NCBI RefSeq assembly: GCF_009834765.1
Contig: NZ_WVHP01000025.1
Span: forward strand, 124,001-188,000
DNA: 64,000 bases
Direction of reading: 5' to 3'
Origin: Saccharibacter sp. EH611
GTDB lineage: Bacteria > Pseudomonadota > Alphaproteobacteria > Acetobacterales > Acetobacteraceae
Shown piece after piece: positions 7,781 to 15,743 of this stretch. The position numbers and the translations under genes are program-made. Each line of letters begins with the position of its first letter. Position 1 is the stretch's first letter. The notes beneath the pieces were generated by a model. That model saw nothing but the letters and a program-made list of their open reading frames with translations, was not told the origin of the DNA and searched no databases.

Positions 7781-8545
7781 ATGTCAACAATCCTCGTCAC
7801 AGGGGCCGGGACAGGCCTTGGTAAGTTCTTAGCTTTTTCATTAGCGCGTCGAGGTCATGACGTTTATGCGGGCGTGGAAAATAACGCCCAAGTCAGTGCC
7901 TTGCGCCATGAGGTGGCAGAGGCGGATCTTTCGGTTGAGGTGCTCCGTCTTGATATCACCAATGAGATAGATCGGACTTATGCCAGCCGTCTTGAGGTGG
8001 ATATTCTCGTTAATAATGCTGGGATTGGGGAAGGTGGCTCATTGGCCGACATGCCTGCAGCGGTTCTTCAACGTCAGCTCAATGTCAATTTCTTCGCAAC
8101 GATGGAGCTGACCAAACTGTTCTTGAAGAAGTTTGTGCGTAAAAATGCGGGACGCGTTGTGTTTGTGTCCTCCATTGCAGGGCTGATCACCCCACCATTT
8201 GCGGGGGCTTATTGCGCGTCTAAACATGCGCTGGAAGCGGCAGCGCAGGCTTTGCATCAGGAGTTTGTAGACAAGCCGATTTCTTTTGCAACGATCAATC
8301 CGGGCCCTTATCAGACAGGCTTTAATGATCGGATTATGGAAGGGGCAAAATATTGGTATGATCCTGAGACCGCTATCTTCCCTCAAGGGGATCTAACCTT
8401 CCCGATTGAGCAGTTCGATCAGGAGCAGGATATTGAGGGGATGGCGGATGTTGTGGACAATCCAAAATCGCCTTTCCGCAACCTGTTCCCAAAAGAGATG
8501 GAAGACGCCATTAAGCAGCAAGAGGCCGCTGTATGGACATGGTAA
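7781..8545 (+). CDS. SDR family oxidoreductase
   Basis: A 254-residue classical short-chain dehydrogenase/reductase using NAD(P)H. It shows the Rossmann glycine motif TGAGTGLG (residues 7-14), DIT at 58-60, NNAG (78-81), catalytic Ser131, and YCASK with Tyr144 and Lys148. The substrate is not readable. The C-terminal part (residues 180-254) is rich in acidic residues and Pro and carries the substrate loop. AAGGAAG precedes the ATG, and the gene is 12 bases after the HbpS-like gene, so the two are likely co-transcribed under the palindrome at 7293-7310. Confidence 0.87.
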   Translation: MSTILVTGAGTGLGKFLAFSLARRGHDVYAGVENNAQVSALRHEVAEADLSVEVLRLDITNEIDRTYASRLEVDILVNNAGIGEGGSLADMPAAVLQRQLNVNFFATMELTKLFLKKFVRKNAGRVVFVSSIAGLITPPFAGAYCASKHALEAAAQALHQEFVDKPISFATINPGPYQTGFNDRIMEGAKYWYDPETAIFPQGDLTFPIEQFDQEQDIEGMADVVDNPKSPFRNLFPKEMEDAIKQQEAAVWTW

Positions 8546-8576
8546 GGGCGTAAAAAACGCTTTTACATAAAGGCGA

Positions 8577-8604
8577 GTAGAGGGGGGGGTTAATGCCCCT
8601 CTAC
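8577..8604. terminator. Hairpin between convergent SDR and retropepsin genes
   Basis: GTAGAGGGG and CCCCTCTAC form a perfect 9-bp stem between the convergent genes, overlapping the retropepsin stop codon at 8590-8592. No T run follows on either strand, so terminator function is uncertain. Confidence 0.4.
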
Positions 8605-9537
8605 ACCCTGTACAAAAACATGCCCCGTTGCAGCGGAGAGCCATAGCCGATGTGTTTTGAACCATTCTGCTCCCAGTAAAATATCAGCATGGTCATGCAC
8701 GGGGGCGACGGTTAAGGTTGGGGTCGTCCAATCTTCTGTGCCGATGCGGAGGAGATGGAATTGGTGCCAATGATAGCTGTGTTCTTTGAGGCCAAGCCCA
8801 GCAATTTCCCCTCCGGGGTCATGCGCGAGCTGGATGTCTGTAATCCCCAGTTGATGGGCAAAACGTGTGCTCACGACCGTTGAGCGAGACCCGCTGTCGA
8901 TGAGGGCGAGGCCCGGATGATTATCGAGGGTGAAAGGCACGAGAAAGCGCCCATGATAGCGTTGGGCCGGTAGGTTAAGCCACAGATGAGACCATAATGG
9001 TGGGTGCTGACACAATGTTGAGCCAACCTGCACAGTCCATAATGCCATGCGATGATGGGTAAGGTCGAGTTCTAGATCATATTGGCCGAGGAGATCCATT
9101 CCAATCAGGCCCAGAAGCGGCGGCTGAATCGTGGGAAAGGGCGGCAGTGCTCCCATTGGCACCGTGATGGCCTCACGATGGACGTCCCCTAAGGCGAGCT
9201 GTTGAACGAGGACATTGGGCACTAGATGAGGGTGAGCATCCGGCCCTAAGATGGCGGTGTGGTGGTCAGGGTCTGTATGGAGATGAAAGCGCACGAGCGC
9301 TTCAGGGGTAAGAAGACTCCCCTCCGAGCCTGTATCTATCATGAGTGAGACAGGATGGCCGTCTATGTGGGCGGGGCTACTGACGGTATGGTCTGCATCG
9401 CTCAGGGGTAGCGTGGCGGCTTGTTCCATACGGCAAGAAGGTGCGGCCTGAGCTGTGGAGAAGGCCATAAGCGCACTATAGAGCAGAGTGGCGGCCATAT
9501 GGCGAGTGTGTCGCCTCCAATAGAAACCATGTTTCAC
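8590..9537 (-). CDS. Retropepsin-like aspartic protease, two-domain, secreted
   Basis: A 315-residue protein with an N-terminal signal peptide (hydrophobic residues about 15-31, ending AQA-A). It carries two aspartic protease half-domains. The first active-site motif is MIDTGSEGS (DTGS at 68-71) and the second is LIDSGSRST (DSGS at 214-217). Each is followed by a hydrophobic-Gly segment (LLGLIGMDLLG; DILLGAEWF), as in retroviral-type proteases. Two half-sites in one chain could fold like a pseudo-dimeric pepsin in the periplasm. Its start overlaps the end of xerC by 4 bases (ATGA), so translation is coupled although no functional link is known. Confidence 0.8.
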   Translation of the reverse strand: MKHGFYWRRHTRHMAATLLYSALMAFSTAQAAPSCRMEQAATLPLSDADHTVSSPAHIDGHPVSLMIDTGSEGSLLTPEALVRFHLHTDPDHHTAILGPDAHPHLVPNVLVQQLALGDVHREAITVPMGALPPFPTIQPPLLGLIGMDLLGQYDLELDLTHHRMALWTVQVGSTLCQHPPLWSHLWLNLPAQRYHGRFLVPFTLDNHPGLALIDSGSRSTVVSTRFAHQLGITDIQLAHDPGGEIAGLGLKEHSYHWHQFHLLRIGTEDWTTPTLTVAPVHDHADILLGAEWFKTHRLWLSAATGHVFVQGVEGH

Positions 9538-10559
9538 GAGGAGCTCTCCTCAGAATGTGCAGGTTTGTCTGCATGGGGATGTGCTTTTTTCCAGACATCC
9601 ATAAGCCTGTGCTCATCGGCAAGAGTATAGATTTGCGTACTCGAGAGGCTAGCATGGCCTAGCAATTCCTGAATAACGCGGAGGTCGGCACCGTTTTGCA
9701 TGAGATGGGTGGCAAAAGCATGGCGTAGCGCATGAGGCGTGGCTGTATCGGGAAGGCCCTCCATCTGTCGCCATTGGCGCATTGTGCGTTGAGCAATGGC
9801 GGGGTTCAGCCGGCCACCGCGCACCCCGCAAAAGAGCGGCGCTTGAGGGTGCGGCGCGGGGTGAGCAGCGCGCCATGCTTCCAGCTTTCGCTGAACGATG
9901 GGAAGAATAGGGACAACGCGTTCTTTTTGGCCTTTCCCCATGATGGTCATGAGCCCATCATGCAGCTGGTCAAGGTCGCGCACATTTAAGCTAAGAGCTT
10001 CACTAATGCGTAAACCAGCACCGTACAGCAGCGTAAAGAGCGCTTCATCGCGTAGGGCCACATGAGGGGACGAGACAATATCGGCAATATCCCCCGGGGC
10101 TTTACGGGCATCTTCTGGGTTGAGAGGGCGTGGCACGCGAGGCTTGAGCCGTGGACTACGCAGAAGCGAGAGGGCGGGGTTGCTGACCCCATAATGACGG
10201 CGCAAGAAGGTGTAAAAAGAGCGCAGGGACGACACACGGCGCGCCCGACTTCGTGCCTGCCCATCGCGACTATGAGTGCGTTGAGGGGTGCGCTGCGCTC
10301 GGGCTTCAGCTTGTGCGGCGTCATGAGCGAGCCATGCGCGGAAATCGACAAGTTTGAGTGCCCCCAGACCAGAAAGAGACAATTCCCCACCAAAATGCTG
10401 CGTGAAAAAGCCCAGCGCTTGGGCAACATCGTGCTGATAGGCAATGACGGTTTTTTCAGCCGAGCGCTTTTCATAACGCAACCAAGACACCCAGCCCTCA
10501 AGTGCTTGCTGGGCTGTGTGAACGGAAGAGGGAGGCACTGTTTCTTGTAAAGGTTTCAT
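9534..10559 (-). CDS. xerC: Tyrosine recombinase XerC
   Basis: About 341 residues from ATG 10559; a GTG at 10604 gives 15 more. XerC works with XerD at dif to resolve chromosome dimers. All catalytic residues are visible: Arg184 (GAGLRISEAL), Lys209 (MGKGQKER), His276 and Arg279 (HALRHAFATH), His302 (LLGHASL) and Tyr311 (STQIYTLAD). The N-terminal SAM-like core-binding domain spans about residues 15-125. No phage or island genes surround it, so it reads as the housekeeping recombinase. It is translationally coupled to the retropepsin gene. Confidence 0.92.
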   Translation of the reverse strand: MKPLQETVPPSSVHTAQQALEGWVSWLRYEKRSAEKTVIAYQHDVAQALGFFTQHFGGELSLSGLGALKLVDFRAWLAHDAAQAEARAQRTPQRTHSRDGQARSRARRVSSLRSFYTFLRRHYGVSNPALSLLRSPRLKPRVPRPLNPEDARKAPGDIADIVSSPHVALRDEALFTLLYGAGLRISEALSLNVRDLDQLHDGLMTIMGKGQKERVVPILPIVQRKLEAWRAAHPAPHPQAPLFCGVRGGRLNPAIAQRTMRQWRQMEGLPDTATPHALRHAFATHLMQNGADLRVIQELLGHASLSSTQIYTLADEHRLMDVWKKAHPHADKPAHSEESSS

Positions 10560-10811
10560 GGTCTTTCTCGACCGCAACAAGGAAGGATCATAGTGATAAA
10601 CCACGTTATGTTACCACTATGATAAGCAATGCACCAGAAGGGGGCATCGCGTTATGGGAGGTCTTTTTCGTAAAGGAGGTTCTGGCCGCCAAATAAGTTT
10701 TGGCTGTATATAGAGGGCATATACAATATTTGAATAATAAATGATGCTAAAGAAAGTTTTTTATATGTCCATAATGTTAAAAAACAATAATATTGAACTA
10801 TATTGATTTTT

Positions 10812-10910
10812 ATGAGTGGTCGTGGAGATATAAATGACATGATAAAGGAGAGTTGTCCTGATCATATTATCGCTTTGTTTTTAGTGCTTATTTCTTGGCT
10901 ATTCCTCTAA
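10812..10910 (+). CDS. Possible 32-residue single-span membrane peptide
   Basis: The ORF runs from ATG 10812 to TAA at 10908-10910. The N-terminal half is polar (MSGRGDINDMIKE) and the C-terminal half is one hydrophobic helix (IIALFLVLISWLFL). Its stop overlaps the ATG of the next ORF as TAATG. No good ribosome binding site precedes it, so it is only a candidate. Confidence 0.2.
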   Translation: MSGRGDINDMIKESCPDHIIALFLVLISWLFL

Positions 10911-11062
10911 TGCTGTCATCTGTAGCGCATGTTACGGATGGTACGTCTATGGGTGGAGAGGTTGAGGATCAGTATCATAGTACAGTAGTTAACGTGCCAT
11001 CGGGCAGTGGTATTGTAGTTTTTGAGATGCTAACGCATTATTTCCAAAACCATAAGCAGTAA
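10910..11062 (+). CDS. Possible 50-residue peptide coupled to the previous ORF
   Basis: The ATG at 10910 overlaps the upstream stop. The 50 residues are polar with VEDQYHSTVVNVPSGSGIVVFEML and match no family I know. The same reading frame is open upstream from 10862 and encodes a hydrophobic stretch (FVFSAYFLAIPLML), so this may be a decayed secreted protein that lost its start. Confidence 0.2.
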   Translation: MLSSVAHVTDGTSMGGEVEDQYHSTVVNVPSGSGIVVFEMLTHYFQNHKQ

Positions 11063-11440
11063 CATCTATGACTGATGTCTATTGTAGATTTTGTGGGGAT
11101 TACATACTTCGGTATCCGAAGCCTCTTTCAGTTTTGACTGAATATCGTGCTTCACTGGACATGACGGGGCTTCATGGAGGTTTTTCAGTCAAAAACAGTC
11201 TGCGACGATCAATATGAGCTTTGGCTATGACGGATAGTAACCTCAGTCTTGTTCAGGATATAGCTCCCTTTTTTGTAATTTTATTTTATATATGAAATGA
11301 TATTGAGTATATTGATCTGCGTTATACGTGACGTATGGGGCCCGTAACGTGGCATTCATTATACTGCAGCCAAGAAGACAAAGCGTTTTTTAAACAGACG
11401 GTTCATGGTTTTCTATCACTAAACGGGCTATGTTTACAGC

Positions 11441-13690
11441 ATGGTCATAGAGTCCTCCCCCATGTCACCGCGTGTTTCCAACGATCACACGCATCGTGTT
11501 TCGGTGCTGGTGCCGCGTCCTTTTGCGGGGCCGTTGGATTATCGCAGTGCGTATCCTCTACCGCCTGGCACGTTGGTGCGGGTGCCGTTGGGGAAGAAAG
11601 AGGTTGTAGGGTGTGTATGGGGGCCGTCTGCTCCGTCTCTTCCACCTGATTTACGCCCAGCCCCACCGAAACGCACTGTGGCATTGGCAAAGTTGCGGCC
11701 TATTGAGGGATTAGTGGAGCATATGCCGCCTTTGCCGGAAAGTTTACGGCATTTTGTTGATTGGGTCGCGGCTTATGGCATGAATGCCCCGGGCATGGTG
11801 CTGGCGATTGCCATGCGTGTTCCTGCCGCAGGCGGGGTAAAGCCGGTCACAGGTTGGGTGCGGTCAGAGGCGCCTATGCCGGCTGGGTTTCGTCTGACAC
11901 CGGCACGGCAAGCGGTGCTGGACGCTGTGTCAGAAGAGCAGCCCCATACCGTGGCAGAGCTGAGTGAACGCAGTGGGGCGAGTGCAGCGGTGATCCGTGG
12001 GCTTGCCCAAGCAGGCTTGCTCGAAGAGCGTATGATAGACCGGCCAAGCGTGCAGAGGCGGCCTGATCCTGACTATCATCCCCCCATTTTATCGCCCAAT
12101 CAGGCTTCGGTGGCAGAGGCGTTGGTTCAGTCTGTGCAAGCACGGCGCTTTGAGGTCACGTTGTTGGAAGGTGTGACGGGGTCGGGCAAGACGGAAGTGT
12201 ATTTTGAGGCGGTAGCGGCTTGTTTGCGGAACGGTCAGCAAGTGCTGGTGCTGCTTCCCGAGATTGTCTTAACCGCCCAATGGACGAGCCGTTTTGCCGC
12301 GCGTTTTGGTGTAGAGCCCGCTGTGTGGCATTCGGAACTTGGGCATAAAACGCGGCGTGAAACATGGTGTGCGGTTGAATCAGGCCAGACGCGTGTTGTG
12401 GTTGGGGCGCGGTCGGCTTTGTTTCTGCCGTTTACGGATCTCGGTCTGGTTGTGGTCGATGAAGAGCATGAGAGCACCTATAAGCAAGAGGAAGGTGTGC
12501 TGTATCATGGCCGAGACATGGCGATTGTGCGGGCCCGCATGGCCCGTGCAGCCGTTGTGCTTGTCTCTGCAACGCCCTCAATGGAGACGCTCGCCAATGT
12601 GGAGCAGGGGCGTTACCGTCATGAGCAGCTTGATGCGCGGCATGGAGGGGCGCAATTACCTGAGATCTCACTGCTTGACCTACGCGAACATGGGCCGGAG
12701 CGCGGGCTGTTTCTCTCACCTGTGCTGTGTGACGCGATTGAGAAGCGTCTTGAAGCGGGTGAGCAGGCCATGCTGTTTCTCAATCGTCGAGGTTATGCCC
12801 CTCTGACGCTTTGCCGAGCCTGTGGCCATCGTATTCAATGCCCGAATTGTTCGGCTTGGATGGTGGAACATCGCGCGCGTCGGGTTTTTGCGTGCCATCA
12901 TTGTGAACGGGTCGAGCCGCTCAAGCCTGTATGTCCTGAATGTGGGGCAGAGCATAGTTTGGTGCCGATTGGCCCGGGGATCGAACGCATTGATGAAGAA
13001 GTGCGTGCGCGTTTCCCACAGGCTAAGCTGCTCAGTATGGCGTCAGACACGTTGACCTCATCTTCGGCTATGGCGGAGGCAGTGGGGCGTATTGCCAATA
13101 ATGACGTGAACCTCATTATCGGCACACAAATTGTCGCGAAAGGCTGGCATTTCCCCAATCTTACGTTAGTTGGTGTGGTGGATTCAGACTTAGGCTTGGG
13201 CGGAGGCGACCTGCGTGCTGCTGAACGCACGATGCAGCTTCTTCATCAAGTCGCAGGCCGTGCAGGCCGTGGGGAAAAACCCGGGCAGGTGATGTTGCAA
13301 AGCTATGTGAGCGATCATCCGGTGATGCAGGCTCTTCAACATAACGATTTTCAAGCGTTTATGGAGCAAGAAGCCGCACAACGCCGCCCGGGGTTTTGGC
13401 CTCCTTATGGGCGGCTAGCTGCGGTTATTGTGAGTGCCCCTAAAGAAAGCCATGCTGAGCAGCTCGCGCGCCACATTGCCTTCAATGCTCCTGAGGGTGA
13501 GGGCATACAGGTGCTTGGCCCTGCACCGGCACCTTTGGCGTTGCTGAGGGGGCGTTACCGCTTTCGCCTGCTGCTACGCACGCGACGCGGCATAGCAGTA
13601 CAGCCGTTATTGCGGCGTTGGTTGGGGGATGTAAAGCTTAGTAAAGAAGCCAAGCTGGAGATTGATATTGACCCAGTTTCTTTCATGTAA
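11441..13690 (+). CDS. priA: Primosomal replication helicase PriA
   Basis: A 749-residue superfamily 2 helicase that reloads the replisome at stalled forks. An N-terminal DNA-binding domain covers about residues 18-115. Walker A is GVTGSGKT (244-251), and the DEAH-type box is VVVDEEHE. Zinc ligands form paired motifs CRACGHRIQCPNC and CHHCERVEP...CPECG. Helicase motifs V and VI follow (GTQIVAKGWHF; QVAGRAGRGEKPGQV). A second in-frame ATG at 11462 is possible; neither has a strong ribosome binding site. It is transcribed away from xerC across a long AT-rich gap. Confidence 0.95.
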   Translation: MVIESSPMSPRVSNDHTHRVSVLVPRPFAGPLDYRSAYPLPPGTLVRVPLGKKEVVGCVWGPSAPSLPPDLRPAPPKRTVALAKLRPIEGLVEHMPPLPESLRHFVDWVAAYGMNAPGMVLAIAMRVPAAGGVKPVTGWVRSEAPMPAGFRLTPARQAVLDAVSEEQPHTVAELSERSGASAAVIRGLAQAGLLEERMIDRPSVQRRPDPDYHPPILSPNQASVAEALVQSVQARRFEVTLLEGVTGSGKTEVYFEAVAACLRNGQQVLVLLPEIVLTAQWTSRFAARFGVEPAVWHSELGHKTRRETWCAVESGQTRVVVGARSALFLPFTDLGLVVVDEEHESTYKQEEGVLYHGRDMAIVRARMARAAVVLVSATPSMETLANVEQGRYRHEQLDARHGGAQLPEISLLDLREHGPERGLFLSPVLCDAIEKRLEAGEQAMLFLNRRGYAPLTLCRACGHRIQCPNCSAWMVEHRARRVFACHHCERVEPLKPVCPECGAEHSLVPIGPGIERIDEEVRARFPQAKLLSMASDTLTSSSAMAEAVGRIANNDVNLIIGTQIVAKGWHFPNLTLVGVVDSDLGLGGGDLRAAERTMQLLHQVAGRAGRGEKPGQVMLQSYVSDHPVMQALQHNDFQAFMEQEAAQRRPGFWPPYGRLAAVIVSAPKESHAEQLARHIAFNAPEGEGIQVLGPAPAPLALLRGRYRFRLLLRTRRGIAVQPLLRRWLGDVKLSKEAKLEIDIDPVSFM

Positions 13691-13860
13691 AGAAGATGAG
13701 GGTCTTGCAGGAGTGGTAGGGGATGACAGTGGTGATGTCTTGGTAAGAAGCTCTCTTAACGCAATAGGGGCCGTCCATAAAAGGGCGTTGAATAACACGT
13801 TGAGTGGCTCCTGTTTGAAGCTTTTTTAGGGGGTAGGCATAGAGGGCGCAAGAAGACAGG

Positions 13861-14490
13861 TTAGTCTTCTCGTCCCAACGCGCGCTGTTTGTAATGAGCA
13901 AGCCGTTTATCTTTATCGGGGAGGTAGGGCGTGCAGCTTATGGCTTCTTCAAAAGCATGAAGGGCGAGGTCGGAATGGTGGAGCTTTTCTTGAGCTTCTG
14001 CGAGCATCATCCATGCGGTCGGGTCGCGTGGGTCTTCATTAAGGCTGATGCCAATGTCTTGCACCGCACCTGTCGGGTCATTGCCTAACAGGCGAATAGC
14101 GGCGCGCTGGCGGCGTAGAAAAGCATTGTCGGGTTGCACTGTGAGGGCAGCGGAAAGTTGGTGTTCTGCACGATTGACTTCGCCCTTTTGCGCCTGCTCT
14201 AAGCTGTCTTTGACCATGAGTTGAACGCCTGGGCTTAGGGTGCGTTGGCGGAGTTGCTCAGCATGGTTCCATGCGCGTTGGGCGTCATGGTCATTTTGCG
14301 CATGATGGAGGTCATGCTCTGCTTGCTGGAGCCGTTCGCGCAGAGAGCGTCTTTTGGGAGGGGGAGCTTTGGCAGAAGAGGCGTGAGCGCCTGCGTGTTC
14401 ATGCGCCATCGCTGAGTGTGGCGTGGCCAGCGCTGGGCTAAAAGCGGTGTACAGAACAAAAGCCCCCAACCCGAAGGCAGGAGGCTTCAT
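13861..14490 (-). CDS. Tetratricopeptide-repeat secreted protein
   Basis: About 209 residues from ATG 14490, which starts a signal peptide (GLGAFVLYTAFSPALA). A longer form from 14580 would put a basic, proline-rich tract before the signal and is less likely. After a His-rich linker and a charged helix (RRSLRERLQQAEHDLHHA) come helical pairs with TPR character: AEHQLSAALTVQPDNAFLRRQRAAI, AVQDIGISLNEDPRDPTAWMMLAEA, and SDLALHAFEEAI. TPR proteins scaffold envelope complexes; the partner is unknown. It lies downstream of rpmJ on the same strand with a 101-base gap. Confidence 0.6.
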   Translation of the reverse strand: MKPPAFGLGAFVLYTAFSPALATPHSAMAHEHAGAHASSAKAPPPKRRSLRERLQQAEHDLHHAQNDHDAQRAWNHAEQLRQRTLSPGVQLMVKDSLEQAQKGEVNRAEHQLSAALTVQPDNAFLRRQRAAIRLLGNDPTGAVQDIGISLNEDPRDPTAWMMLAEAQEKLHHSDLALHAFEEAISCTPYLPDKDKRLAHYKQRALGRED

Positions 14491-14591
14491 GGCTGCTAGA
14501 GCATGAGCAGCCGAGCGGCCCCAAGGCCGCTTAAACCCACGGGGATGTTGCCCATCAGACAAGGGAGCACACCACCGCATCCGTCGGAGCC

Positions 14592-14717
14592 TTAGCCCTG
14601 ACGTGCTTTCATGCGAGGGTTCTGCTTGTTGATGACGTACATACGTCCACGACGACGGACGATGCGGCAGTTCTTGTCACGAACTTTAGCAGACTTCAGG
14701 CTGTTACGAATCTTCAT
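14592..14717 (-). CDS. rpmJ: 50S ribosomal protein L36
   Basis: A 41-residue basic protein starting [17 protein letters not shown] and ending in MKARQG. It is the alphaproteobacterial, zinc-independent L36 form: it has only one Cys, whereas the zinc form has a CCCH set. ATG 14717 was chosen because homologues begin MKIRNSLK; longer in-frame extensions are not conserved. Confidence 0.95.
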   Translation of the reverse strand: MKIRNSLKSAKVRDKNCRIVRRRGRMYVINKQNPRMKARQG

Positions 14718-14901
14718 AATCTTCGGGCTCCCGACAGAAAAGACGGGCCCGATGCTCATGAACGCCGGACCCACGACAGGTTGCAGGGCTATAATGCCCG
14801 CGAAATTGGCGTTCGAATAGCGTGGTTTTCACCTATGAGTCAAGAAAAACGACAATAAAACCCTCTTTTCTTCGAGAGCTTTTCTAGCGTATTCTCACAG
14901 C

Positions 14902-15333
14902 ATGATGCGTCTTAGTGCTGTTTTCCCCCGTTCTTTTGTCTTTTCTGCCCTGTGCATGACGGTGTTCTGCACAGCTGCAGGTGCGGCGCCTGCCAAGACT
15001 GATGATGATGACCCTAACGTCAATGCGCGTGGTACGGGGGTGAATCGTCTTTTAGAAACATTACGTTACAGCCCGGATTCGGCGAGTGAAGCGTGCCTGA
15101 ATGCTTTGGGTGAGATGCATAAAATGCAAAAGCAGCTTGATGATGTTGAGGGCCGCGATAACGACTCTGACACCAATTTGGTGCGTGATGTGCTGGCGTC
15201 TGACATGGAAGATGTGATCACGATGTGCGGTGCTGATGCGCACCGGCTATGCCGCGAAAAAGCGGATACGGACGATAAGTTAAGTAAGCTGTGTGCGGGT
15301 CTGCCGGGCGACCCTGCGGATGATCCCGGCTAA
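14902..15333 (+). CDS. Secreted hypothetical protein
   Basis: A 143-residue protein with a signal peptide (FVFSALCMTVFCTAAGAAPA). It is followed by an acidic linker (TDDDDPNVNARGTG), a helical region with an even set of Cys (EACLNALGEM, ITMCGADAHRLCREK, SKLCAGL) and an acidic C-terminus. Four Cys in the mature part suggest disulfides in the periplasm. I do not recognise the family; it may be restricted to acetic acid bacteria. ATG codons at 14902 and 14905 are equivalent. Confidence 0.6.
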   Translation: MMRLSAVFPRSFVFSALCMTVFCTAAGAAPAKTDDDDPNVNARGTGVNRLLETLRYSPDSASEACLNALGEMHKMQKQLDDVEGRDNDSDTNLVRDVLASDMEDVITMCGADAHRLCREKADTDDKLSKLCAGLPGDPADDPG

Positions 15334-15743
15334 TAAAAAAGCTCCGCGGAGAGGGCGTCGCATGGGGCTATGATTGACGGGAAACGGGGGCTTTTGTCTG
15401 AGATAGGCTGATGAGACTGTTAGTGAACCTATTGCGGCTCCATAGCAGCTATTATTCCGGTATCTTTAGATGGTGGCTATACGCTTTGTAAGGAGAAAGA
15501 AGCGTACGTGATGGGTGGTTCGCATGGTCTATAATGTCGGACGCGTCAGAGTCTAACGTGTGACTGTGCTGCGTATTTTGGCAGAAAGATAACCAACCCA
15601 ACCGCTGCCTTATGGGGGGCAATGGAGCCCCACAGAATCACTGATAATGCTTCTGTGGGGCTGCCGTGATGACGGGTTAAGCTGGCGGTGCCTCTTTAAC
15701 CCTGTGCTGGACGCCATGGCCCAGCAACGCTCTCACGACCGTT
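15334..15743. other. Gap between convergent genes with a long hairpin
   Basis: No gene is seen in these 410 bases. Near its right end AGCCCCACAGAA (15626-15637) and TTCTGTGGGGCT (15651-15662) form a perfect 12-bp stem. Without a T run it may still terminate or protect the oligopeptidase B transcript that ends at 15744 on the minus strand. Confidence 0.5.

Larger units (their letters stand above)
10560..11440. other. Long AT-rich gap between xerC and priA
   Basis: This 880-base gap holds the divergent promoters of xerC and priA. It is clearly AT-richer than its flanks. Apart from two short ORFs listed separately (10812-11062), I see small hairpins such as CTTCGG-TAT-CCGAAG (near 11107-11121) and TTCAGT-TTTG-ACTGAA (near 11127-11142). 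No RNA gene is recognisable. Confidence 0.4.

Noticed and set aside
10062-10550. 162-residue plus-strand ORF over xerC
   Set aside because: Antisense shadow of the recombinase gene, whose catalytic residues are intact.
9534-10559. XerC as a phage or island integrase
   Set aside because: Length, complete XerC-type motifs and housekeeping neighbours point to the dif recombinase.
11335-11649. 104-residue ORF overlapping the 5' end of priA
   Set aside because: Out-of-frame overlap with PriA; Cys/His-rich low-quality translation and no start signal.
13607-13901. Short minus-strand ORFs at the 3' end of priA
   Set aside because: They overlap the PriA C-terminus or the TPR gene end and lack start signals.
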